5,999 nucleotides of DNA from Proteiniphilum sp. (lineage in GTDB: Bacteria > Bacteroidota > Bacteroidia > Bacteroidales > Dysgonomonadaceae), in the NCBI GenBank assembly GCA_031284475.1, contig JAISZV010000309.1, forward strand, positions 1-5,999. Reading direction: 5' to 3'. Below are positions 1 to 5,999 of the stretch, in pieces. A program made the position numbers and the translations under genes. Numbering within the stretch: the first letter of the stretch is position 1; each line of letters opens with the position of its first letter. Below the pieces are notes generated by a model. That model worked only from the letters and a program-made list of their open reading frames with translations. It did no database searches and had not been told where the DNA came from.

Positions 1-1048
1 GAAACCTGAAAGAAGATAGGTCTTTCCGCGGGTCGTAATCTTCCTCCGGCAGCAATTCCGCAGGTATTGTTTCTTCTTCTTTTTTATCTTCTTCCCGATG
101 GGGGGCGTGGGCTGCTTCATCATCCTTCGGTACGATTACTTCAAATTCATCTTCTACCGGAAGCCGTTGTTTTGTAGTGAAAGGGTTCGGGGACGTTGCA
201 GCCGGCTTCGAGCCGTTGCGTGCGGTATTGGTTGCCGCGGCCTCCGGCTCGTCAAATTCGGAATCTTCTTCCTCATACTCCTTTTTCCCGGAACGCCTTG
301 TTTTTTTCATCCACAGGAAGAATCGTTTGATAAGGCCGGGTTTTTTCTCTTTTTCAGGTTCATCCCAGTCGTCTTCGTCTTCGTCGAGGGGTGGGTTGTT
401 TTGCGGGGCCAATGAGGAAGCCCCATTGATCAGCGTTTTTTGTATCTTGTATATGGAACTCTTTCGGATGGTTACTACAATAATCGTGATAAACAAGAGA
501 ATAAGCAATACAATGCCCGGCCATCCCACACTGCTCTCCAATATCCGCTCAATCTGGAGTCCATGCTCGCCACCCCACTTAACATGGCCGTGGGGAAAGA
601 TTCCGTCTAAGATAAAGGCGCTGGAGACAGAGCCGCCGATAAGCCCGAACGCGGTGATGAAAAGGGCTTTCGGAAATGGGATGCTCGATACCCTCATTAT
701 ACGCAGCCCGATATAGATAAGGAAAAAGGGGATAAGTACGGAAAACAGGCCGAATCCTTCATTTACGATCCTTTCTGCAATGTAAGCGCCGCCTGCGCCT
801 GTCCAGTTATCTATTTCCGGCGCTCCGGAACGGACTACTTCCAGGTAGGTTTTATTGATTACTTTACTCTGATCGGCTGCGCCGGTAAAGAAGAATGAGA
901 TAACGGACAGCAATACGAAAATGCCGGCGAAAGCAACAATTACCCCAAAAATGAAGTGTACCCGTTCATTTTTCAGAAAGGGGGTGATCCTGTTCTTTTG
1001 CCTTTGTCCTTGTTTGGGTTTTTGTCTTCTTTTCTTTCTTCCGGCCAT
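1..1048 (-). CDS. ftsK: DNA translocase FtsK, N-terminal part (gene runs off the left edge)
   Basis: FtsK anchors at the division septum and pumps DNA so that chromosome termini and dimers are resolved at division. I translated the frame by hand from the ATG at 1046-1048; it stays open for 349 codons to the window edge, so the 3' end is missing. The first ~30 residues are very basic (MAGRKKRRQKPKQ). Four hydrophobic segments follow, at about residues 32-54, 99-118, 127-149 and 174-194, with a ~44-residue loop between the first two. This matches the four-helix membrane domain of FtsK/SpoIIIE. A long charged linker follows (about 215-335), with runs such as DEDEDDWDEPEKEKK. The visible part ends in YDPRKDLSSF, a type of segment that precedes the alpha-beta-gamma motor in Bacteroidales FtsK as I recall it. 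The Walker motifs and gamma domain are outside the window, so motor function cannot be checked. It has its own candidate promoter and follows the tpx terminator. Confidence 0.9.
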   Translation of the reverse strand, partial: MAGRKKRRQKPKQGQRQKNRITPFLKNERVHFIFGVIVAFAGIFVLLSVISFFFTGAADQSKVINKTYLEVVRSGAPEIDNWTGAGGAYIAERIVNEGFGLFSVLIPFFLIYIGLRIMRVSSIPFPKALFITAFGLIGGSVSSAFILDGIFPHGHVKWGGEHGLQIERILESSVGWPGIVLLILLFITIIVVTIRKSSIYKIQKTLINGASSLAPQNNPPLDEDEDDWDEPEKEKKPGLIKRFFLWMKKTRRSGKKEYEEEDSEFDEPEAAATNTARNGSKPAATSPNPFTTKQRLPVEDEFEVIVPKDDEAAHAPHREEDKKEEETIPAELLPEEDYDPRKDLSSFRF

Positions 1049-1107
1049 AGTAGGATATGTAATCAACAGTGTAAACGCTTCGTAAATATTTAACGGAAAC
1101 GTGATTG

Positions 1108-1137
1108 CAAAGGTAATAAAAAGATGATTAGTTTAAA
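1108..1137 (-). promoter_or_regulatory. Candidate Bacteroidetes-type promoter of ftsK
   Basis: Read on the minus strand, TACCTTTG at 1115-1108 matches the Bacteroidetes -7 box TAnnTTTG exactly. A weaker -33 candidate, TTTA (consensus TTTG), lies at 1137-1134 with an 18-nt spacer, slightly shorter than the usual 19-21. Transcription would begin near 1102, giving a leader of about 50 nt before the ftsK ATG. It sits just downstream of the tpx terminator, where an independent promoter would be expected. No clear Shine-Dalgarno sequence is seen before the ATG. Confidence 0.5.
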
Positions 1138-1150
1138 TTTTATTCTTCGT

Positions 1151-1189
1151 AAAAAGAGAAAAGTCCGCGAAGCGATTCGCAGACTTTTC
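1151..1189 (-). terminator. Intrinsic terminator of tpx
   Basis: A 14-bp stem (arms 1158-1171 and 1176-1189) closes a 4-nt loop. All positions pair except 1166/1181. That pair is a C-A mismatch on the plus strand but a G-U wobble in minus-strand RNA, so the hairpin is intact only in the tpx direction. On the minus strand the stem is followed at 1157-1151 by TCTTTTT, the expected U-tract. It starts 15 bp beyond the tpx stop codon and separates tpx from ftsK. Confidence 0.88.
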
Positions 1190-1204
1190 CTATTAACACA
1201 ATCT

Positions 1205-1717
1205 TTATGAAACAAAGTACACTATCGAGTTGATTGCAGAATGATAATCAGGTTCCTGTGCAATCTCGGGAACCAATTCGGTATGTATTATCTTTCCATC
1301 CGGGGCTACTATTACCACCGCCCGCGCCAAAAGGCCTTTCAGCGGGCCGTCGGCCATCAGCAGGCCGTAGTCTTCGCCGAATGAGTGATTGCGAAAACCG
1401 GAGAGCGTTACAACATTTTCAATGCCTTCGGCGGAACAGAATCTTTCGGCGGCAAAGGGCAAGTCTACAGAAATAGCTAATACTATTGTATTTTTTAATG
1501 ATGCGGCTTCTTTGTTGAAACGGCGTACGGAGGCGGCGCATACGCCGGTATCGAGGCTTGGGAAGATATTGAGTACAACATATTTCCCTTTGAAGTCCGA
1601 TAATCGGGCTTCGGTGAGATCTCTCTTTACCAGAGTGAAGTCCGGCGCGGCGGCGCCTTTTTGGGGTAACTCTCCGGTTGTATGAACGGGATTGCCTTTA
1701 AACGTGATACTTGCCAT
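1205..1717 (-). CDS. tpx: Thiol peroxidase (Tpx-family atypical 2-Cys peroxiredoxin)
   Basis: Tpx reduces hydrogen peroxide and alkyl hydroperoxides using electrons from thioredoxin; in Gram-negative bacteria it is cytoplasmic or periplasmic. This copy has no signal peptide, so a cytoplasmic location is inferred. The 170-residue product is normal family length. The peroxidatic cysteine is C60 in SLDTGVCAASVRRFN, with the conserved Thr three residues before it. The resolving cysteine is C94 in DLPFAAERFCSAEG; the spacing matches the intramolecular disulfide pair C61/C95 of E. coli Tpx. The family segments GFRNHSFGEDYGLLMADGP and ARAVVIV follow, and the C-terminal region contains QEPDY. I chose the ATG at 1715-1717 (MASITFKGN) because it matches the family N-terminus. 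The longer frame to 1780 starts with TTG and adds 21 atypical residues. Its own terminator follows; the gene lies 292 bp after uvrA, so separate transcription is likely. TlpA or AhpC is unlikely given the Tpx-specific motifs. Confidence 0.97.
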   Translation of the reverse strand: MASITFKGNPVHTTGELPQKGAAAPDFTLVKRDLTEARLSDFKGKYVVLNIFPSLDTGVCAASVRRFNKEAASLKNTIVLAISVDLPFAAERFCSAEGIENVVTLSGFRNHSFGEDYGLLMADGPLKGLLARAVVIVAPDGKIIHTELVPEIAQEPDYHSAINSIVYFVS

Positions 1718-2009
1718 TATATTTATTTGAATTGTTTGTTTTAACGTGCGTTTCAAACTTGCGTATAAGTTACCGGACAAACAGGTTGATTTTGGTTTGT
1801 TGTAATTGTCCGGTTTCCGTAATCTCTAAACAAAGAGTTGATTTGAATGTTCATAGCTATTCCATTTTTAACTTTATACCCGGTTTACTGCCGCTATTGC
1901 GCCAAGCAATATGAACAGAAGGCAACTGACGACAAACGGCTACGTTTACGGAACTCAAAGAACGGGCTTGTTTGGGCTTGGGTTTTGGTGAAGCGCAAAG
2001 AAAACTCGT
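1718..2009. other. Gene-free spacer between uvrA and tpx
   Basis: This 292-bp stretch contains no convincing gene on either strand. It holds a perfect inverted repeat at 1772-1814 (listed separately). A weak -7-like box CAAGTTTG lies at 1761-1754 on the minus strand, one mismatch from TAnnTTTG, without a -33 box at normal spacing; the nearest TTTG is only 16 nt upstream. I find no strong hairpin plus U-tract just after the uvrA stop, so where the uvrA transcript ends is unclear. A 5-bp stem (AAACG/CGTTT) near 1935-1948 is too weak to call. Confidence 0.7.
1772..1814. repeat. Perfect 9-bp inverted repeat upstream of tpx
   Basis: The arms ACCGGACAA (1772-1780) and TTGTCCGGT (1806-1814) are exact reverse complements separated by 25 bp. 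The flanking bases do not extend the pairing. The element begins 55 bp upstream of the tpx ATG. Its proximal arm would overlap the -33 region if the weak -7-like box at 1761-1754 is used. It could be a two-site operator, or a long-loop hairpin in the uvrA 3' region or tpx leader. There is no U-tract on the minus strand after the distal arm, so a terminator is unlikely. Function is not established. Confidence 0.45.
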
Positions 2010-4832
2010 TTAAATGAACTCTTCTCTGAGATAGGCTGCCGTATAACTTTCCCCGTTGTTGATAATTTCTTCGGGAGTTCCTTCTGCCAGGATATAGCCT
2101 CCTTGCTCGCCTCCTTCCGGCCCCAGGTCTATGATATAGTCGGCGCACTTGATGACGTCGAGATTGTGTTCGATGATGATAACGGTATTGCCTTTATCCG
2201 TTAATTTGTTCAGTACCCCCAGCAGTACGCGGATGTCTTCAAAGTGCAGCCCCGTGGTGGGTTCATCCAGCACGTAGAGGGTGTTTCCCGTGTCGATGCG
2301 CGCCAGTTCGGTGGCTAATTTCACGCGCTGGCTCTCTCCCCCCGACAGGGTGGTGGACGATTGTCCCAGTTTGATATATCCCAGTCCTACTTCTTGCAGT
2401 ACGTTGATCTTATGCGATATGTTGGGCACATTTTCAAAAAAATCCACTGCCTCGTTGATGGTCATATCCAGCACGTCGGCGATTGACTTTCCTTTGAACC
2501 GCACTTCCAGCGTTTCGCGGTTGTATCGTTTGCCGTGGCACACTTCGCAGGGAACCATAACGTTGGGCAGGAAATTCATTTCAATGGTTTTGTAGCCGCT
2601 GCCGTCACACTGTTCGCAGCGTCCGCCTTTCACATTAAAGGAGAAGCGTCCCGGTTTGTAGCCCCGTACTTTGGCTTCCGGCATTTCGGAGAACAACATG
2701 CGGACGTCCGAAAAAACGCCGGTGTAGGTGGCCGGATTGGAGCGGGGAGTGCGTCCTATGGGCGATTGGTCTACGCTCACTACTTTATCGAGGCATTCAA
2801 TTCCTTGGGCAGAGCGGTAGGGCAGGGGGTCTTTTAGCGACCGGTAAAATTTTTGGCTGAGAATGGGTTGCAGCGTTTCGTTGATTAATGTAGATTTCCC
2901 GCTGCCGGAAACGCCCGTTATGCAGAGGAGCGTGCCTAAGGGAAAAGTAACGGTTATGTTTTTGAGGTTGTTTCCCGATGCGCCTTCAATTGTGAGGCTT
3001 TTGCCGTTGCCTTCTCTTCTTTTTTGGGGGATGGCGATTTCTAATTTCCCGTTCAGGTAATTGGAAGTGAGCGTATTTTTTTTCAGCATTTCCGGGGGAA
3101 GGCCTTCAAATACCACTTCGCCTCCTTTTTGGCCGGCAAAGGGGCCCATATCCACTATATAGTCGGAGGCGAGCATCATATCTTTGTCGTGCTCCACTAC
3201 TATTACCGAATTGCCCGAATCGCGCAGTTTTTTCAGCGAATCAATGAGGCGGTGGTTGTCCCGTTGATGAAGCCCGATACTGGGTTCGTCGAGGATATAG
3301 AGCACATTCACTAATTGCGACCCTATTTGGGTAGCCAGCCGTATGCGCTGGCTTTCCCCGCCCGACAGGGAGGATGATGCGCGCGAAAGCGACAGGTAGC
3401 CCAACCCCACATCCAGCAGAAATTGAAGCCGTGAAAGGATTTCTTTTTTAATTTCGCTTGCAATCAATCTTTGTTTTTCCGTCACAGCCGCTTCGGAGGA
3501 GATGATCCAGTTGTGGAGCGATTGTATGTCCATTTCGGCCAGTTCGGCGATATTTTTGCCGTTGATCCTGAAATGAAGCGCTTCCCTGTTTAGCCGTTGC
3601 CCGTGGCATTCGGGGCATACGGAGGTGGTGATGAACTGTCCCGCCCATTTCTGTGCAGTGGACGAGGTTTCGTCATCCTGCTGCATTTCGATATATTTGG
3701 CGATCCCTTCATAGGAGACCATATAATTGGAGTTACCCAGTGATTCGTTTTTTATTTTAAGCCTTTCGTTGGAGCCATACATGATTTCGTCGATGGCTTC
3801 CGGCGGGATGTTGCTGATGGGCGTTTTGAGTGTTACCTCATATTTTTCGCAGATGGCCGCAATTTGCCAAAAGAGCAGGTTGCTCCGTTCTTTTCCGAGG
3901 GGGACGACGCCGCCGGCGGCGATGCTCAGGCTGGGGTCGGGGATGATTTTCTCTATGTCTATCAGGTCTATCGACCCGATGCCTTTACAGCGGGGACAGG
4001 CTCCCTGCGGGGAGTTGAAAGAAAAATTATGAGGGGCCGGTTCATTGTACGATAAACCGGTGGTGGGGCACATGAGGCTGCGGCTGTAATGGCGCACTTC
4101 GCCGGCTTCCACATCCTGTATGAGGATGAGGCCGGAACCCTGCCGCATGGCGGTACGCACGCTACTTTGCAGTTTATCGGAAAACTTGTTGGACACGACT
4201 AACTTGTCGATGAGTATCTCTATATTGTGGTTTTTGTACCTGTCCACGCGCATGCCGGGAATGATTTCTTTGATTTCGCCGTCGGCCCTCACGTTGAGGT
4301 AGCCCTTTTTCCTGATTTGTTCAAAGAGTTCTTTGTAGTGTCCTTTTCTGTTTCTCACTACGGGGGCGAGGATGTGGATTTTTTTACCGGCATATTTTTC
4401 CAATATCAATTCCAGTATTTGGCTGTCGGTATATTTCACCATTTTCTCGCCGGTGAGGTAGGAGTACGCTTCGCCGGCGCGGGCATAGAGGAGGCGGAGG
4501 AAATCGTATACTTCGGTGGTGGTGCCTACTGTGGAACGGGGGTTTTTGTTGGTAGTTTTTTGTTCGATGGAGATTACCGGGCTTAGTCCGGTGATTTCGT
4601 CTACGTTTGGGCGTTCCATTTTTCCCAGGAATCCGCGCGCATAGGCCGAGAAGGTTTCTATATAGCGGCGTTGCCCTTCGGCGCAGATGGTGTCGAAGGC
4701 GAGCGACGATTTTCCGCTGCCGCTCAATCCGGTGATCACGGTGAGGGAGTCGCGGGGAATGGTTACGTTGATGTTTTTTAGGTTGTGTATGCGAGCGCCG
4801 TACACTTCTATTTTTGGGGTTTTGGGCGTCAT
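2010..4832 (-). CDS. uvrA: UvrABC excinuclease subunit A (ATP-dependent DNA damage sensor)
   Basis: UvrA dimers scan DNA for bulky lesions and load UvrB in cytoplasmic nucleotide excision repair. The product is 940 residues, the same length as E. coli UvrA, with both ABC ATPase halves. Half one has Walker [10 protein letters not shown] (35-43), signature LSGGESQR (489-496), Walker B LYILDEP (511-517) and H-loop EHD (547-549). Half two has Walker [10 protein letters not shown] (640-648), signature LSGGESQR (829-836), Walker B LYVLDEP (852-858) and EHN (888-890). The C-terminal zinc module is complete: C739, C742, C762, C765. A CxxC lies at 406/409 ahead of GQRL. The first zinc site is incomplete: C255, C279 and C282 are present but the fourth position is T258 (CPTT instead of CxxC). 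The start is the ATG at 4830-4832, 8 bp after the transglycosylase stop, so co-transcription is likely. No clear Shine-Dalgarno sequence precedes it. Not UvrA2 or a drug-resistance paralogue, judging by full length and the UvrB-binding region upstream of 255. Confidence 0.98.
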   Translation of the reverse strand: MTPKTPKIEVYGARIHNLKNINVTIPRDSLTVITGLSGSGKSSLAFDTICAEGQRRYIETFSAYARGFLGKMERPNVDEITGLSPVISIEQKTTNKNPRSTVGTTTEVYDFLRLLYARAGEAYSYLTGEKMVKYTDSQILELILEKYAGKKIHILAPVVRNRKGHYKELFEQIRKKGYLNVRADGEIKEIIPGMRVDRYKNHNIEILIDKLVVSNKFSDKLQSSVRTAMRQGSGLILIQDVEAGEVRHYSRSLMCPTTGLSYNEPAPHNFSFNSPQGACPRCKGIGSIDLIDIEKIIPDPSLSIAAGGVVPLGKERSNLLFWQIAAICEKYEVTLKTPISNIPPEAIDEIMYGSNERLKIKNESLGNSNYMVSYEGIAKYIEMQQDDETSSTAQKWAGQFITTSVCPECHGQRLNREALHFRINGKNIAELAEMDIQSLHNWIISSEAAVTEKQRLIASEIKKEILSRLQFLLDVGLGYLSLSRASSSLSGGESQRIRLATQIGSQLVNVLYILDEPSIGLHQRDNHRLIDSLKKLRDSGNSVIVVEHDKDMMLASDYIVDMGPFAGQKGGEVVFEGLPPEMLKKNTLTSNYLNGKLEIAIPQKRREGNGKSLTIEGASGNNLKNITVTFPLGTLLCITGVSGSGKSTLINETLQPILSQKFYRSLKDPLPYRSAQGIECLDKVVSVDQSPIGRTPRSNPATYTGVFSDVRMLFSEMPEAKVRGYKPGRFSFNVKGGRCEQCDGSGYKTIEMNFLPNVMVPCEVCHGKRYNRETLEVRFKGKSIADVLDMTINEAVDFFENVPNISHKINVLQEVGLGYIKLGQSSTTLSGGESQRVKLATELARIDTGNTLYVLDEPTTGLHFEDIRVLLGVLNKLTDKGNTVIIIEHNLDVIKCADYIIDLGPEGGEQGGYILAEGTPEEIINNGESYTAAYLREEFI

Positions 4833-4840
4833 AGTCGTTT

Positions 4841-5818
4841 TTATTTTACCACCCAGGCCGGGTTGTGTACTTTGGGTTGTTCTCCTTTGTTGTAGTAGAG
4901 ATCGTTGTGCGTGGGAATAAGGAAGGTATAGGTTTTGCCTGACGGATTGTTTAGGGAGGTGTTCCGCAACCAGGAGTTGAAGTCTTTTAACTGTGCGTAG
5001 GTGATGTTGTGTTGTTTGGCAAAGGAAGCGAGGTTGGGAATGGAGGAAGATACGTTTACTTCTTCAAAATGCATGGGTTTGTAGAGGTGATCGGGTTTGA
5101 TGATGAATCCGTATTGCTGCGGATTTTCAAAGATTTGTTTGATGGCGAGCATCCGGTAGTAGTAGCGGGCGGTTTCTTCTACCAGCCAGAGATCGAGCGA
5201 ATTGTCCGCCTCCTGGTCTTTCAATCCGTTGGTGATGCGCGCCTGGCCGCCGTTATACGACAGCGCCGCGGCGCTCCATGAGCCGTATTTTTGATAGGCT
5301 TCCTTCAGGTAGCGGCAGGCGGCTACGGTAGATTTTCCCACATGGTAGCGTTCGTCTACATCCGTCGTTTCCTCCAGCCCGTATTGCTTACCTGTGCTTT
5401 GGAGAAACTGCCATAGCCCCGCCGCGCGCGTGGGCGATACGGCTCTGGGGTCGAGGCTGCTTTCTATCACCGCCAGGTATTTAAGGTCGTCGGGAACGCC
5501 TTGCTGTTTGAGGATGGGTTCTATGACCGGGAAAAACCGGTTGGCCCGTTTAAAAAGCAGTATGGTGGTGGAGTGGAAATAAGTAAAACTGTTTACTTCC
5601 CTGTCCATCCGTTCCCGTTTATCGTAGCGGTCGAAAGCGATCTGTTCTCCTGCAAACTCCATGCTTTCGGGAATGGACACCGAAGCCGTCATGGAGAGCA
5701 CCAACGGCCTTTCAGGCTCCACTTCGTTTATGCTGTTGCCCGATGTGAACGCGAGGGCGAGAATACTTGCTCCCAGTACTATGACCGATACGGAAATAAG
5801 TGCGGCGATTTTTTTCAT
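4841..5818 (-). CDS. Membrane-bound or secreted lytic transglycosylase, MltD-like (GH23 SLT domain)
   Basis: Lytic transglycosylases cleave the MurNAc-GlcNAc bond of peptidoglycan, leaving 1,6-anhydroMurNAc, and act in the periplasm. The 325-residue product begins with a signal or anchor segment (MKK, then hydrophobic residues 4-24). There is no lipobox cysteine, so it is not an obvious lipoprotein. The SLT fold spans about 95-235. The likely catalytic acid is E119 in [19 protein letters not shown], followed by GLWQF (134-138) and ALSYNGG (185-191), the usual SLT motif order. Residues ~251-301 ([22 protein letters not shown], then [10 protein letters not shown]; shown in two pieces) resemble a degenerate LysM peptidoglycan-binding module, as in MltD. 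The ATG at 5816-5818 opens directly into the signal sequence. The gene lies 8 bp before uvrA and about 100 bp from the 21-bp repeat array. A candidate promoter lies just upstream. I give no symbol because several GH23 paralogues are usual in this phylum. Confidence 0.93.
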   Translation of the reverse strand: MKKIAALISVSVIVLGASILALAFTSGNSINEVEPERPLVLSMTASVSIPESMEFAGEQIAFDRYDKRERMDREVNSFTYFHSTTILLFKRANRFFPVIEPILKQQGVPDDLKYLAVIESSLDPRAVSPTRAAGLWQFLQSTGKQYGLEETTDVDERYHVGKSTVAACRYLKEAYQKYGSWSAAALSYNGGQARITNGLKDQEADNSLDLWLVEETARYYYRMLAIKQIFENPQQYGFIIKPDHLYKPMHFEEVNVSSSIPNLASFAKQHNITYAQLKDFNSWLRNTSLNNPSGKTYTFLIPTHNDLYYNKGEQPKVHNPAWVVK

Positions 5819-5846
5819 TTTGTGCGCGGATTATTTTTTAGGGAAT

Positions 5847-5878
5847 CAAAAATAGATAAAAAAATTGATCTGGGAAAA
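5847..5878 (-). promoter_or_regulatory. Candidate Bacteroidetes-type promoter of the transglycosylase-uvrA unit
   Basis: On the minus strand TATTTTTG at 5854-5847 matches the -7 box TAnnTTTG exactly. TTTT at 5878-5875 is one mismatch from the -33 box TTTG, with a normal 20-nt spacer (5855-5874). Transcription would begin near 5840, giving a leader of roughly 20 nt before the transglycosylase ATG at 5818. The region is very AT-rich, so a chance match is possible, but position and spacing both fit. Confidence 0.55.
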
Positions 5879-5920
5879 TGGAACGTTTTCGATAAGCTAA
5901 ATGATCGGAGTTATTTGCTC

Positions 5921-5999
5921 CGAATTTGATGCTTTTAGAGTCGAATTCGATGCTTTTAGAGCCGAGTTCGATGCTTTTAGAGCCGAGTTCGATGCTTTT
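5921..5999. repeat. 21-bp tandem repeat array, incomplete at the right edge
   Basis: Units lie at 5921-5941, 5942-5962, 5963-5983 and 5984-5999 (the last cut by the window edge), so at least 3.75 copies. Every unit carries the core GATGCTTTTAGAG (unit 4 only as far as GATGCTTTT). Unit 1 differs from unit 2 at two positions, unit 2 from unit 3 at one, and units 3 and 4 are identical where both are visible. This gradient is typical of the worn outer edge of a tandem array whose centre lies further right. Unit 2 with its preceding base forms the palindrome TCGAATTCGA (5941-5950). The 21-bp period equals two helical turns and seven codons. The array lies 42 bp upstream of the transglycosylase promoter candidate. 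Whether it is intergenic or coding cannot be settled here. Confidence 0.93.

Noticed and set aside
177..716. 179-codon open frame on the plus strand, and another at 98-415
   Set aside because: Both lie antisense inside the well-supported ftsK N-terminal region, and their translations show no recognisable domain; they are shadows of the acidic and Lys-rich linker codons.
1158..1189. Bidirectional terminator or small RNA
   Set aside because: The plus-strand version carries a C-A mismatch and no U-tract after the right arm, and no convergent plus-strand gene exists.
1718..1780. N-terminal extension of Tpx by 21 residues
   Set aside because: It would need a TTG start inside the inverted repeat, and family members begin at the equivalent of MASITFKGN; the ATG at 1717 gives the normal length.
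1960..1990. Short direct repeat GGGCTTG in the uvrA-tpx spacer
   Set aside because: Two 7-bp copies in a G/T-rich tract are easily explained by chance and have no associated structure.
1894..2148. 84-codon minus-strand frame overlapping the uvrA 3' end
   Set aside because: It is a shifted frame of the uvrA C-terminus rich in Arg ([16 protein letters not shown]), which is what an alternative frame of GC-rich coding sequence gives.
4227..4586. 119-codon plus-strand frame inside uvrA
   Set aside because: It is antisense to conserved UvrA sequence, has a phenylalanine- and valine-rich low-complexity translation, and no supporting signals.
5921..5999. CRISPR array
   Set aside because: The 21-bp units are directly adjacent with no unique spacers, so this is a simple tandem repeat.
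1..5999. A new defence, mobile or biosynthetic system
   Set aside because: All coding capacity is taken by four recognisable housekeeping genes; no transposase, integrase, toxin-antitoxin, nuclease cluster or atypical composition block is visible.

Overview
The window looks like a stretch of ordinary chromosome from a member of the Bacteroidota, most likely order Bacteroidales. Three things point that way. The FtsK N-terminus has a Bacteroidales-like linker, with a YDP-x-x-DLS-type segment ahead of the missing motor. Two genes are preceded by close matches to the Bacteroidetes -7 promoter box TAnnTTTG. None of the checked starts has a clear Shine-Dalgarno sequence. Assignment below order level is not supported by what is visible.

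All four genes lie on the minus strand. In transcription order (right to left) the layout is as follows. The right edge holds a 21-bp tandem repeat (5921-5999) that runs out of the window. Next comes a promoter-like region, then a secreted or membrane-anchored MltD-type lytic transglycosylase (4841-5818). It is followed after only 8 bp by uvrA (2010-4832), the nucleotide-excision-repair damage sensor. A 292-bp gene-free gap follows, containing a perfect 9-bp inverted repeat. Then comes tpx (1205-1717), a thiol peroxidase, which ends in a clear intrinsic terminator (1158-1189). The last gene is the 5' part of ftsK (1-1048), encoding the DNA translocase; its motor domain lies beyond the left edge.

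Functionally this is housekeeping: peptidoglycan remodelling, DNA repair, peroxide detoxification and chromosome segregation at division. The transglycosylase and uvrA probably share a transcript. tpx has a long upstream region and its own terminator. ftsK has a candidate promoter directly after that terminator, so it is probably an independent unit. A shared stress or division theme is possible but is only inference.

I see no mobile element, CRISPR array, tRNA, rRNA or defence system. The items most worth a second look are the 21-bp repeat array with four open reading frames through it, the inverted repeat upstream of tpx, and the loss of one cysteine in the first zinc site of UvrA.
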